Shown here one piece after another: positions 28,254-36,017 of a stretch of DNA of 48,186 nucleotides. The DNA comes from Trueperaceae bacterium. Lineage in GTDB: Bacteria; Deinococcota; Deinococci; Deinococcales; Trueperaceae. The translations under genes were made by a program, and so were the position numbers. The stretch lies in the NCBI GenBank assembly GCA_011389865.1, contig JAABTL010000021.1:1-48186 (forward strand), in the 5' to 3' direction. Numbering within the stretch: the first letter of the stretch is position 1; every line of letters begins with the position of its first letter. The notes beneath the pieces are model-generated. The model had not been told where the DNA came from and searched no databases. It saw nothing but the letters and a program-made list of their open reading frames with translations.

Positions 28254-29213
28254 ATGCGCCGTCCCGTGTTGCTCATCCTGCCGCTGCTCCTGCTCCTCGC
28301 CTCCTGCGTCCCCGCCCTCGACGCCGAGGGGCCCGAGGCGATCATCCCCGGCGCGCGCTTCGCCACCGCGCCGTTCGTCGATCCCGCCTCGGGTGCGACC
28401 TACGAGACCGGCTTCGAGGCCGTCGGCCGCGGCGCGCCCGTCGTCATGGTCCACGGGATCGGTGGCGGCTCGAGCCTGTTCCAGTACCGGTTGAACGCCC
28501 CCGCCGTCGCCGACGCCGGCTACGCGGTGTACGCCCTCGACCTGCTCGGCTTCGGCCGCTCCTCGCGCCCGGCGATCCGCAGCACCCAGGACCTGCTCGT
28601 CGCCCAGGTCACGTCGTTCCTCGAGGACGTGGTGCGCGAGCCGGCCGTGGTCGTCGCCAACGGCCTGGCCGCCGCCCACGCGATCCGCATCGCGGCCGAG
28701 CGCCCCGACCTGGTGGCGGGGCTCGTGCTGATCGCCCCCACCGGCTACCGGAGCCTGAACCGCCCGCAGGACGCGGACCGCGTGCGCACCTACGAACTAC
28801 TCGCGAGTCCGGCGGTCGGCGTGCCGTTCGCCGCCGCGCTCCTGTCGCCGGCGGCGCAGGAGTTCTTCCTGCTCGACGCCTACCAGGACCGCGAGAGCCT
28901 CACGCCCGAGGTGCGCGCGAGCTACGACCGCAACCTGCGGGTGGCCGACGCGCGCTGGATCGTCTTCTCCTTCGTCAGCGGCAACCTCGACCAGGACGTC
29001 TCCGAGCTGTGGCCGGCGACGACCCAGGAGAGCCTGCTCGTGTGGGGCAGCGCGCCCGGCTTCAGCTCCTACGAGGACGCCGAGGACTTCGTCCTCGCGC
29101 GGCCGGACGCGCAACTGCTCATCCTGCGCGACGCCGCGCTGCTGCCGAACGAGGAGCGCGCGGACACCTTCAACGGCGCCGTCCTCGACTTCCTGCAGCG
29201 CATCGGCTGGTAG
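28254..29213 (+). CDS. Lipoprotein with a degenerate alpha/beta-hydrolase fold
   Basis: This 319-residue protein starts with a lipoprotein signal (LLLLLASC, lipidated Cys18). Residues 45-319 follow an alpha/beta hydrolase: MVHGIGGGSSLFQYR gives the oxyanion-hole HG, ALDLLGFGRSS the next strand, and LVLIAPTGYRSL the strand after the nucleophile. The catalytic triad is missing. The nucleophile elbow, normally GHSLGG, reads ANGLAA with Gly137 at the Ser position. The Asp region reads WGSAPG, and the usual GHLPHEE reads ALLPNEE with Leu296 at the His position. It therefore looks like a surface-anchored pseudo-enzyme with a binding or scaffolding role. It is monocistronic. Confidence 0.85.
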   Translation: MRRPVLLILPLLLLLASCVPALDAEGPEAIIPGARFATAPFVDPASGATYETGFEAVGRGAPVVMVHGIGGGSSLFQYRLNAPAVADAGYAVYALDLLGFGRSSRPAIRSTQDLLVAQVTSFLEDVVREPAVVVANGLAAAHAIRIAAERPDLVAGLVLIAPTGYRSLNRPQDADRVRTYELLASPAVGVPFAAALLSPAAQEFFLLDAYQDRESLTPEVRASYDRNLRVADARWIVFSFVSGNLDQDVSELWPATTQESLLVWGSAPGFSSYEDAEDFVLARPDAQLLILRDAALLPNEERADTFNGAVLDFLQRIGW

Positions 29214-29219
29214 GGGACG

Positions 29220-29253
29220 GTGTCGGGACCGCGCGTGAGCGCGGTCCCGACAC
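29220..29253 (+). terminator. 14-bp perfect hairpin after the hydrolase-like gene
   Basis: GTGTCGGGACCGCG and CGCGGTCCCGACAC flank a 6-nt loop. It begins 7 bp after the stop codon and has no T-tract. Confidence 0.7.
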
Positions 29254-29265
29254 CCGTGCACGCGC

Positions 29266-29271
29266 TACCAT
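29266..29271 (+). promoter_or_regulatory. Leaderless-type -10 element (TACCAT) of amn
   Basis: TACCAT is followed by 6 nt and then ATG 29278. This places the true N-terminus of the AMP nucleosidase upstream of the frameshift. Confidence 0.5.
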
Positions 29272-29277
29272 GCAGCC

Positions 29278-30260
29278 ATGCCCCGCGAGGACGACCCCGC
29301 GCCACCCGTGAACCGGGGCCCCCGCGACCCTAGCGACGCGGGGGAACCGCGCGCCGCGGGACCCGCGGAGCCCGTGCAGCCCCCGGAGTCGCGGCGCGTC
29401 CGGAGTCGGCGGCGCGTCCGGAGTCCGCGGCGCGTCCGGAGTCCGCGGCCGGGCCCCCCGGGACGACCAACCACATCTACGCCAACCCGGAGAAGTGGCG
29501 CATCGGCCGCGAGTTCCTCGCACGCTACACGGGTACCGAGCCCGAGGCGTTCCACAAGCAGATCGTCCTGACGAACTTCCATCACTACCTCGAGCGCTTC
29601 GAGGCGATCGCCGGGGACGCCCGGCGCACCCAGGGTTCGGCCATGACGGCCTCCCACAGCGACCGCCTCGGGGTTTCGATCATCGACTTCTCGATCGGCT
29701 CGCCGGTCGCGGCGCTGATCATCGAGGTGCTCGCCACCGCCGATCCCAAGGCGACGCTGTTCCTCGGCATCTGCGGCGGGCTGCACCGCTCGCTGGAGGT
29801 CGGCGACTTCGTGCTACCGACCGCGGCCATCCGTGACGAGGGCTCGAGCAAGCACTTCATGCCCCCGCAGGTGCCGGCGCTGCCGACCTTCAAGATCCAG
29901 AAGTTCGTGTCGCAGATCGTCGTCGAGCGCGGTCTCGACTACCGCACCGGGGTGGTGCACACCACCGACTACCGCTTCTGGGAGTTCGACGAGCGCTTCA
30001 AGGCGCAGCTCTACGAGGAGCGCGCCCTGGCGATCGACATGGAGAGCGCCACGCTGTTCTCGGTCGGCTTCGCCAGCAAGGTCCCCATCGGCGCGCTGCT
30101 GCTGGTCTCCGACCTGCCGCTGCGCGAGGGCGGCGTCAAGACGCGGGAGAGCGCTCGCGCCGTCTTCCGGCGCTTCACCGACCTGCACATCGAGGTCGGC
30201 ATCGAGGCGATGAGCCAGATCGACGCGCGCGGCGAGCACATCCGGCACTACCGCTGGTGA
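29278..30260 (+). CDS. amn: AMP nucleosidase, frameshifted in an N-terminal repeat
   Basis: The enzyme hydrolyses AMP to adenine and ribose 5-phosphate. The catalytic part, NHIYANPEKWRIGREF to the stop at 30260, matches short AMP nucleosidases: LTNFHHYLERF, IDFSIGSPVAAL, LFLGICGGLHRSLEVGD, and AIDMESATLF with the base-binding Met-Glu. That frame (from the stop at 29331) has no ATG, GTG or TTG before 29643, which is too late. The leaderless ATG 29278 opens another frame, giving a Pro/Arg-rich start through PPES. The two frames join if one base is restored in the first unit of an 18-bp repeat (29384-29400 is only 17 bp), which would yield repeated PESAAR. So the gene is either inactivated, phase-variable or misread at one base. 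Confidence 0.8.
29384..29449 (+). repeat. 18-bp tandem repeat in amn with a 1-bp short first unit
   Basis: The units are 29384-29400 (17 bp), 29401-29418, 29419-29436, and a partial one from 29437 whose last 4 bases are less certain. The consensus is CGGAGTCSGCGGCGCGTC, encoding PESAAR in the catalytic frame. The first unit lacks one base, exactly where the two halves of the gene go out of frame. Confidence 0.8.
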
Positions 30261-30264
30261 GACG

Positions 30265-30711
30265 ATGGACGCCCCGCGACCCACGGCCTACCCCGGCATC
30301 CGCTTCCAGACCGACCTCGACGGCGTCACGGCGGCGCGGCTGCGCGGCTTCTTCGTCGGTTGGCCCAACCCGCCGACCCCCGAAACCCACCTCCGCATCC
30401 TGCGGGGCAGCACCGCGGTCGTGCTCGCGGTGGACGCCGAAAGCGGGCGCGTCGTCGGGTTCGTGACCGCCCTGAGCGACGGCGTCCTCTCCGCCTACCT
30501 GCCGCTGCTCGAGGTCCTGCCGGGCTACCGCGGTCGGGGCATCGGGAGCGAGTTGGTGAGGCGCGTCCTGGTGGCCCTCGGCGAGCTGTACATGGTCGAC
30601 GTGACCTGCGACCCGGACGTGATGCCCTTCTACCTCTCGCTGGGCCTGAGCCGGGCGACCGGCGCGAGCATGAGGCGCTACCCGCGGCAGTCCGGCGCGC
30701 CCCCGGAGTGA
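30265..30711 (+). CDS. GNAT family N-acetyltransferase
   Basis: This 148-residue protein has the GNAT fold. Motif A, with the acetyl-CoA P-loop, is PGYRGRGIGSELVRRVL at about residues 88-104. VVGFVTALSDG forms the preceding strands and DVMPFYLSLGLSRATG the usual late helix-turn. The acceptor substrate is unknown. ATG 30265 is 4 nt after the amn stop, so the two genes form an operon. Confidence 0.85.
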   Translation: MDAPRPTAYPGIRFQTDLDGVTAARLRGFFVGWPNPPTPETHLRILRGSTAVVLAVDAESGRVVGFVTALSDGVLSAYLPLLEVLPGYRGRGIGSELVRRVLVALGELYMVDVTCDPDVMPFYLSLGLSRATGASMRRYPRQSGAPPE

Positions 30712-30741
30712 CGGCCGGGCGTTCGCCCCGCGCGTTCACCG

Positions 30742-30786
30742 CGCCTGCCCCGGGCCGGCGACGACGGCACCGGCACGGGGCAGGCG
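30742..30786 (+). terminator. Hairpin after the amn-GNAT unit
   Basis: CGCCTGCCCCG (30742-30752) pairs perfectly with CGGGGCAGGCG (30776-30786) across a 23-nt loop. It ends 3 bp before the next -10 element. Confidence 0.5.
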
Positions 30787-30789
30787 GCG

Positions 30790-30795
30790 TACGCT
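30790..30795 (+). promoter_or_regulatory. Leaderless-type -10 element (TACGCT) of the EamA gene
   Basis: TACGCT is followed by 8 nt and then ATG 30804. Confidence 0.5.
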
Positions 30796-30803
30796 GACGC
30801 CCG

Positions 30804-31685
30804 ATGCTTCACCTGCTCGGCGTCGCCGCCGCCGCCGCCATCTCCTTCTCCGCGATCTTCATCCGCCTCGCCGACGTGTCGGTCTCGACCGCCGCCTTCT
30901 TCCGGCCGTTCTATGCCCTGCCGGCCATCGCGCTGCTGCTCGTCCTCGATCGCGGCGACGACCGTCGCACCGGGCGGGAGCGGCTCGGGATCATGCTGGC
31001 CGGGGGCCTGATGGGCGTGGCGTTCACGCTGTGGAACTACGCGATCTCGTACGTCGGCGCTGGGCTGGCGACGGTGCTCGGCAACACGCAGGTGATCTTC
31101 GTCGGGCTGTTCGCGTGGTGGGTCTTCCGGGAGCGGCCGCCGCGGGCGACCGCGTTGGCGGTGCCGCTCGTCCTCGGGGGCGTGGTGCTGGCGACCGGGG
31201 TCGGACGCCCGGACGCCTACGGCAGCGACCCGCTGCTCGGGGTCCTCTACGGGATCGGCAACGCGATCTCGTACGCCGCCTTCCTGCTGATCTTCCGGCG
31301 CACCGCCCGCAGCGTGACGCGCCCGTGGGGCGCGCTGCTCGACGCTTCCGCCGGTGCCGCCGTCGTCACGCTGGTGCTCGGGCTGCTCACCGATCCGGCC
31401 TTCGATCTGCGGCCCGTGTGGCCGGCCCACGGCTGGCTGCTGGCGTTGGCGATCGGCTCGCAGACGCTGGCGTGGGGCGCGATCGTGGCCGTGCTGCCGC
31501 GCCTGCCGGCGCTCGACACCTCCGTCATCCTGCTGGTGCAGCCCGTGCTGACGGTCGTGTGGGGCGCCTGGCTGTTCGCCGAGCGGCCGTCGCCGTGGCA
31601 GTGGGCGGGCGTGGCCTCGGTGCTCGCCGGCATCGCCGTGGTGGTGCTCGCGGGGGCGCTCGGCAGGGCTCGGCGGCGGCCGTGA
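30804..31685 (+). CDS. EamA/DMT superfamily transporter
   Basis: This 293-residue membrane protein has ten predicted helices in two EamA repeats. The first repeat includes ISFSAIFIRLADVSVSTAAFFR and LWNYAISYVGAGLATVLGNTQVIF. The second includes LGVLYGIGNAISYAAFLLIFRR and a late LLVQPVLTVVWGAWLFAERPS. Family members export amino acids or other metabolites; the substrate is unknown. The gene is monocistronic and probably leaderless. Confidence 0.9.
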   Translation: MLHLLGVAAAAAISFSAIFIRLADVSVSTAAFFRPFYALPAIALLLVLDRGDDRRTGRERLGIMLAGGLMGVAFTLWNYAISYVGAGLATVLGNTQVIFVGLFAWWVFRERPPRATALAVPLVLGGVVLATGVGRPDAYGSDPLLGVLYGIGNAISYAAFLLIFRRTARSVTRPWGALLDASAGAAVVTLVLGLLTDPAFDLRPVWPAHGWLLALAIGSQTLAWGAIVAVLPRLPALDTSVILLVQPVLTVVWGAWLFAERPSPWQWAGVASVLAGIAVVVLAGALGRARRRP

Positions 31686-31767
31686 CGGGCGCTCGTGGAC
31701 TCGGGCGCCCGCGCGCGGACGCGTGACCCCGCGTCGCCGATCGCCCCTGCCGCGGGCCCTCGTGCCG

Positions 31768-31773
31768 TACGCT
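31768..31773 (+). promoter_or_regulatory. Leaderless-type -10 element (TACGCT) of the small lipoprotein gene
   Basis: TACGCT is followed by 6 nt and then ATG 31780, deciding this start over the upstream in-frame ATG at 31723. Confidence 0.5.
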
Positions 31774-31779
31774 CGTGGC

Positions 31780-32265
31780 ATGCGCAGATCACCACTGATT
31801 CTCCTCGCCATCGTGCTGGCCGTCCTGGTGGCCGGCTGTGCGCCCGCGGTCGTCGGCAGTCGCAGCAACCCGGTCGACCTGCAGCGTGATCGCAGCGCGA
31901 CCACGACCGCCGGCGCGACCGTCTTCGTCCGCAGCACCTTCCCGTCGGGCGCGTTCGGGCTGCGGGCCAACGCGTTCGCGGGCGCGTTCCGGGTCCCGCT
32001 CGGGGTCGACGGCAGCGGCGCGCGCGTGACGAGCGAGTTCGAGCTCGTCGACGTCGTCGCCCCCTCGGGGTGGAGCTGGCAGCTCGTGGACGTGTGGTCC
32101 GAGGTGCGCGGCGACCGACCACCGGTCCTCGTGGCGACGCTCCGGCTCGACGTGCCCGCCGACGCCCGGCTCGGCGGTCAGCAGCTGCGTGGCACGCTCG
32201 TCGCCCGCTCGACAGGCGGCCGCGAGCGGGTGTCCTTGGTGGTGCAGGTGGTGCCGCGGGGCTGA
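31780..32265 (+). CDS. Small lipoprotein of unknown function
   Basis: This 161-residue protein starts MRRSPLILLAIVLAVLVAGC, with a lipobox (VAGC) and lipidated Cys20. The mature part is about 140 residues, predicted mostly beta, with alternating hydrophobic strands such as SWQLVDVWSEV and VLVATLRLDVPA. It may have an immunoglobulin-like fold, which is my inference. I do not recognise a family. Beginning at ATG 31780 puts the signal peptide at the N-terminus and a -10 element 6 nt upstream. Confidence 0.7.
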   Translation: MRRSPLILLAIVLAVLVAGCAPAVVGSRSNPVDLQRDRSATTTAGATVFVRSTFPSGAFGLRANAFAGAFRVPLGVDGSGARVTSEFELVDVVAPSGWSWQLVDVWSEVRGDRPPVLVATLRLDVPADARLGGQQLRGTLVARSTGGRERVSLVVQVVPRG

Positions 32266-32274
32266 GGCCGGGGT

Positions 32275-32302
32275 GTGCCGGGGCCCAGCCGGGCCCCGGC
32301 AC
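32275..32302. terminator. Convergent hairpin between the lipoprotein and the hypothetical gene
   Basis: GTGCCGGGGCCC and GGGCCCCGGCAC (12 bp) flank an AGCC loop. It lies between the stop codons of two convergent genes (32265 and 32309), so it may serve both. Confidence 0.65.
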
Positions 32303-32308
32303 CCGCGC

Positions 32309-32746
32309 TCAGGCCCAGGGGAGGTCGTCTCGGCGCAGCCCGGTGAGCCGCCAGCCCGTCTCGGCGTCGCGCCGGGCCGAGACGAGGTAGAGGGCGGTCG
32401 TCGCCTGGCCCGACGGCGTCCGCGCCGGGTCGCCGACGACGCGCACATGGGTGCGGCCGACCTCGCCGTGCAGCTCCCACGGGTCGACCTCGGCCGCGGC
32501 GTGCCCCACCAGTGGCGCGAGCAGCTCGTTGCCCAGCGCGCGGCGGGCGCCGTCGACGTCGCCCAGCGGGCCGCGCGCGCGAGGGGTCAGGGCCGCCCAC
32601 AAGGCCGCGGCGCCGTCATCGCCGCCCGACCGCAGGGCGGCCAGTAGGGCCGAGAGCATCTTGCCCGGGCCCTCCTCGCCGCCCGTCGCGGCGGCGGGCC
32701 CGGGCGCGGCCGGTTCGTCGCCCGCGCCCGTCTCCCCCTCGCTCAA
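32309..32746 (-). CDS. Hypothetical protein coupled to the aldehyde dehydrogenase
   Basis: The frame encodes up to 145 residues. The first 28 are Gly/Ala/Pro/Glu-rich. The rest (MLSALLAALRSGGDDGAAALWAAL, then ALYLVSARRDAETGWRLTGLRR) resembles small NTF2-like or DUF4864-type domains, ending in strands with a W-R-L-T-G pattern. That similarity is tentative. The start used is TTG 32746, 1 nt after the aldehyde dehydrogenase stop. An internal ATG at about 32659 would give a shorter protein containing the whole folded part. Confidence 0.55.
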   Translation of the reverse strand: MSEGETGAGDEPAAPGPAAATGGEEGPGKMLSALLAALRSGGDDGAAALWAALTPRARGPLGDVDGARRALGNELLAPLVGHAAAEVDPWELHGEVGRTHVRVVGDPARTPSGQATTALYLVSARRDAETGWRLTGLRRDDLPWA

Positions 32747-32747
32747 G

Positions 32748-34172
32748 TCAACCGATCCCCAGCGAGACGTACTTGGTCTCCAGGTACTCCTCGATGCCCC
32801 ACGGCCCGCCCTCGCGGCCGATGCCCGATGCCTTCACGCCGCCGAACGGCGCGTGCGCCACCGACGGCACACCGTCGTTGACGCCGATGAGACCGTACTC
32901 GAGGGCCTCGGCCACGCGGATGGCGCGGGCAAGGTCGCGCGTGTAGAGGTAGGCGGCGAGGCCGTACGGCGTGTCGTTGGCGCGCGCGATGGCCTCGGCC
33001 TCGGTGGAGAAGCGAAGAACGGGGGCGACCGGGCCGAACGTCTCCTCCTCGAGGATCTTCATCCCCGGTTCGACGCCGACGAGGAGCGTGGGTTCGTAGA
33101 ACAGCCCGTCGCCGCGTACCCCACCGGTGACGACCCGGGCGCCACGCGCGACCGCGTCGGCCACGTGATCCTCGACCTTGCGGACGCCGGGTTCGTCCAC
33201 CAGCGGACCCACGTCCGTGGTCTCCTCGAGCGGGTCCCCGAGTTGCAGGGCGCGCACGGCGCCCGTGAAGGCCTCCACGAAGGCGTCGTGGATCCCGTCT
33301 TGCACGTAGATGCGGTTGGTACAGACGCAGGTTTGCCCGGCGTTGCGGAACTTGCAGGCCGTGACCTCGCGTACCACGGTGTCGAGGTCGGCGTCGTCGA
33401 ACACGAGGTACGGGGCGTGACCGCCGAGTTCCAGCGACATGCGCTTCACGGTGTCCGCCGACTGCCGGTACAGGACCTGGCCGATCTCGGTCGAGCCGGT
33501 GAACGTGAGCTTGCGGATGCGCGGGTCATCCATCATGACGCTCGTGAGGGGTGCGGGCTTGAAGGCGGGCAGCACCTGCAGCGTGCCCGGCGGGCCCCCG
33601 GCCTCGACCCACAGGTCGGCGAGCCGGAGGGCGGTGAAGGGCGTCTGCTTGGCCGGCTTCACGATCATCGTGCAGCCGGCGGCCAGGGCCGGCGCGGCCT
33701 TGCGTGTGAGCATCGCCGCCGGGAAGTTCCAAGGCGTCACCGCGTAGCTCGGCCCCACCGGCTGGCGGATCGACATCAGCCGCTTGTGGGGCGTGTGGCT
33801 GGGGATCCAGGTGCCGTAGACGCGCTTGCCCTCCTCCGCGTACCACTCGACGAAGCTGGCGGCGTAGGCGGCCTCGCCGCGTGCCTCGCGCAGGGGCTTG
33901 CCCATCTCGCGCGTCATGAGACGACCGAGCTCGTCTTGGTGCGCCATGATCCCCTCGTACCAGCGGCGCAGCACCTTGGCCCGCTCGAACGGCGACGTCG
34001 AACGCCACGACTCGAACGCGTTCCAGGCGATGTCGATGGCGGTCCGTCCCTCGGCCTCGCCGCAGTCGGCGACCCGTCCGAGGACGGTCCCGGTGGCGGG
34101 TTCGGTCACCTCGAAGGTGGAGTCGGTGTCGTGCCAGGCGTCGGTGAGGTAGCGACCTTGGATGAGTTCCAT
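32748..34172 (-). CDS. NAD(P)-dependent succinate-semialdehyde dehydrogenase-type aldehyde dehydrogenase
   Basis: This 474-residue enzyme oxidises an aldehyde to the acid. The family catalytic Cys lies in NAGQTCVCTNRIYV, the general-base Glu in LELGGHAPYLVF, and the cofactor region in GSTEIGQVLYRQ. ITPWNFP-like VTPWNFPAAM is also present. The sequence resembles GabD/YneI-type succinate-semialdehyde dehydrogenases, but the substrate is inferred only. ATG 34172 follows TAGACT by 6 nt, so its mRNA is probably leaderless. A long hairpin covers the -35 region. The hypothetical gene follows downstream. Confidence 0.9.
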   Translation of the reverse strand: MELIQGRYLTDAWHDTDSTFEVTEPATGTVLGRVADCGEAEGRTAIDIAWNAFESWRSTSPFERAKVLRRWYEGIMAHQDELGRLMTREMGKPLREARGEAAYAASFVEWYAEEGKRVYGTWIPSHTPHKRLMSIRQPVGPSYAVTPWNFPAAMLTRKAAPALAAGCTMIVKPAKQTPFTALRLADLWVEAGGPPGTLQVLPAFKPAPLTSVMMDDPRIRKLTFTGSTEIGQVLYRQSADTVKRMSLELGGHAPYLVFDDADLDTVVREVTACKFRNAGQTCVCTNRIYVQDGIHDAFVEAFTGAVRALQLGDPLEETTDVGPLVDEPGVRKVEDHVADAVARGARVVTGGVRGDGLFYEPTLLVGVEPGMKILEEETFGPVAPVLRFSTEAEAIARANDTPYGLAAYLYTRDLARAIRVAEALEYGLIGVNDGVPSVAHAPFGGVKASGIGREGGPWGIEEYLETKYVSLGIG

Positions 34173-34178
34173 ACCGCC

Positions 34179-34184
34179 AGTCTA
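34179..34184 (-). promoter_or_regulatory. Leaderless-type -10 element (TAGACT) of the aldehyde dehydrogenase
   Basis: On the minus strand TAGACT is followed by 6 nt and then ATG 34172. The expected -35 region falls inside the left arm of the hairpin at 34198-34264. Confidence 0.5.
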
Positions 34185-34197
34185 CGGTGCGGGTGGG

Positions 34198-34264
34198 GTC
34201 GGGGCCCGCCTCGGGGGCCTGGAGTCACGTGACCGTGCCAACGGCCCCCGAGGCGGGCCCCGAC
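34198..34264. repeat. Long hairpin 1: 22-bp perfect stem with shared apex
   Basis: The arms 34198-34219 and 34243-34264 are perfectly complementary. The 23-nt apex (34220-34242) reads TGGAGTCACGT, GA, CCGTGCCAAC. Inside it TGG/CCA and CACG/CGTG can pair, leaving AGT and AC unpaired and TGAC at the tip. The same apex, inverted, caps hairpin 2 on an unrelated stem. Confidence 0.9.
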
Positions 34265-34419
34265 GCCACCGCCGCCGCTCGGTGGGGGTGTCGAGCGCGC
34301 ACCTGGCCCTCAGGTCACCACCCACGGGAGGGGGCCGTCGAGCGCATCCGTGCCACCGACCGACGTCGCCGTGCGCCGCGCCGGCGACCACCCACCACCA
34401 CCCACCGCCCGGGCGGCAG
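34265..34419. other. Non-coding spacer between the two hairpins
   Basis: No convincing gene is present. The sequence has a small hairpin (ACCTG/CAGGT around 34301-34315) and CCACC-rich tracts near 34388-34407. Small frames that cross it are GC-driven and interrupted by the hairpins. Confidence 0.5.
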
Positions 34420-34497
34420 GGGGTGGGGGCGCGCGTGTGCGCGGACCGTTGGCACGGAACGTGACTCCAGGTCCGCGCACACGCCCGCCCCCACCCC
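34420..34497 (-). terminator. Long hairpin 2: 28-bp stem with shared apex, downstream of the desaturase
   Basis: The arms 34420-34447 and 34470-34497 match at 27 of 28 positions. The 22-nt apex (34448-34469) on the minus strand reads TGGAGTCACGT, T, CCGTGCCAAC, the inverse of hairpin 1. It lies 8 bp after the desaturase stop codon, so it probably ends that transcript; no T-tract follows. Confidence 0.85.
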
Positions 34498-34505
34498 AAC
34501 GGCAG

Positions 34506-36005
34506 CTACGCGGGTCCGATGAGATCGTCCGCGATCTTCGACGACGAGAGCACGCCCGGCAGCCCGGCCCCGGGGTGGGTGCCGGCGCCGACCAGGTAGA
34601 GGTTGGGGACGTCCTGCGAGCGGTTGTGCGGGCGGAACCAGGCCGACTGGGTCAGGATCGGCTCGACGGAGAAGGCGGAGCCCTGGGCGGCCTGCAGCCG
34701 GTCGCGGAAGTAGCGCGGGTCGACGAACTTCTCGGTGACCAGGTTCGCCTGCAGGTCGGGGAGGTAGTGGTCCTCGAGGTGCTGCATGATCGTGTCGCGG
34801 TAGCTCTGCGCGTGCTGCTCCCAGGAGATGCCGGACTTGAGGTTGGGCACGGGGGAGAGCACGTAGAACGACTCGTGGCCCTCGGGGGCGATCGTCGGGT
34901 CCGTGATCGTGGGCATGTGCAGGTAGAGGCTGAAGTCGTCCGCCAGCCGGCCCTTGTTGTGGAAGATGTCGTCGAGCAGGCCCTTGTAGCGGGGCCCGAG
35001 CAGGATGTTGTGGTGCGCGAGTCGGCCCTCGTGGGCGTAGCGACGCTTGGTGCCGAAGTAGATGACGACCAGGCTCATCGCGTAGCGCGTGCGCTCCATC
35101 TTGCGGTCGGTCATCACCTTGCGGTACGTCGGGTCGATCAGCTTCGTGTAGGTGTGCGCGACGTCGGCGTTGGAGACCACCGCGTCGGCCGGCAGGACGC
35201 GGCCGTCGGCCAGCGCGACGCCGGTGGCGCGCGGCTTGCCGTCGGGGCCTTCCTCGACCAGGATCTTCTCGACCGGCGCGTTGAGCAGGACCTCGCCGCC
35301 GAGCTCCTCGATCAGCCGGCCGAAGGCCTCGACCAGCTTGCCGGTGCCGCCCATCGCGTACCACACGCCCCACTCGCGCTCGAGGTAGTGGATCATCGCG
35401 TAGATCGAGGTCGTGTCGAAGGGGTTCCCGCCGACGAGCAGCGGGTGGAAGCTGAACACCTGGCGCAGGAACGGGTCCTGCACGTAGTCGGAGACCAGCC
35501 GGTAGACGCTCTTGTACGACTGCAGCTTGATGAGGTCGGGCGCGACGCGCAGCATGTCGCCGACGGTGTGGAAGGGTTTGTCGGCCAGCTCCACGAAGCC
35601 CTTGTCGAAGATGCGCTTCGCCATGTGGACGAAGTTGAGGTAGCCGCGCTTGTCGGCGGGGTTGCGCTTGTCGATCTCCGAGAGGATGAACATCTCGTCG
35701 TCGTTGTAGTCGAAGGGGACGTGTTCGTGGTCGAAGATCCGATAGAACGGGTCGCACTTGCTGAACTCGACGTAGTCCTCGCGGCGCTTGCCGGCCTTGT
35801 TCCAGATGTCGTCGAACATCCACGGCGCCGTGATGATCGTGGGGCCCGCGTCGAACGCGAAGCCGTCCTGTTCGAACACGTAACCGCGTCCGCCGAGCTT
35901 GTCGAGCTGCTCGACCAAGGTGACCTGGTGCCCGCTGGCTGCGAGCCGCGCGGCGGCGCCGAGGCCGCCGAATCCCGCTCCGATGACGACGATGCGCTTC
36001 TTCAC
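34506..36005 (-). CDS. crtI: CrtI-family FAD-dependent desaturase (phytoene desaturase type)
   Basis: This 499-residue flavoprotein belongs to the CrtI family that dehydrogenates carotenoid precursors or related isoprenoids. The N-terminal FAD site is VVIGAGFGGLGAAARL and the next segment is FAFDAGPTIITAP, both typical. The C-terminal FAD segment reads YLVGAGTHPGAGLPGVLSSSKIADDL. I start at GTG 36005 because TACCCT lies 6 nt upstream and the FAD motif then begins at residue 5; an in-frame ATG at 36077 would add a Trp/Arg-rich leader. No crtB or other carotenoid gene is adjacent, so the exact substrate is open. Confidence 0.85.
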   Translation of the reverse strand: MKKRIVVIGAGFGGLGAAARLAASGHQVTLVEQLDKLGGRGYVFEQDGFAFDAGPTIITAPWMFDDIWNKAGKRREDYVEFSKCDPFYRIFDHEHVPFDYNDDEMFILSEIDKRNPADKRGYLNFVHMAKRIFDKGFVELADKPFHTVGDMLRVAPDLIKLQSYKSVYRLVSDYVQDPFLRQVFSFHPLLVGGNPFDTTSIYAMIHYLEREWGVWYAMGGTGKLVEAFGRLIEELGGEVLLNAPVEKILVEEGPDGKPRATGVALADGRVLPADAVVSNADVAHTYTKLIDPTYRKVMTDRKMERTRYAMSLVVIYFGTKRRYAHEGRLAHHNILLGPRYKGLLDDIFHNKGRLADDFSLYLHMPTITDPTIAPEGHESFYVLSPVPNLKSGISWEQHAQSYRDTIMQHLEDHYLPDLQANLVTEKFVDPRYFRDRLQAAQGSAFSVEPILTQSAWFRPHNRSQDVPNLYLVGAGTHPGAGLPGVLSSSKIADDLIGPA

Positions 36006-36011
36006 GCCGAC

Positions 36012-36017
36012 AGGGTA
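36012..36017 (-). promoter_or_regulatory. Leaderless-type -10 element (TACCCT) of the desaturase
   Basis: On the minus strand TACCCT is followed by 6 nt and then GTG 36005. Confidence 0.5.

Noticed and set aside
34220-34469. Integron attC-type recombination sites
   Set aside because: The folded hairpins with unpaired bases recall attC, but the paired R'/R'' core boxes are not found, no integrase is present and the spacing between sites holds no cassette gene.
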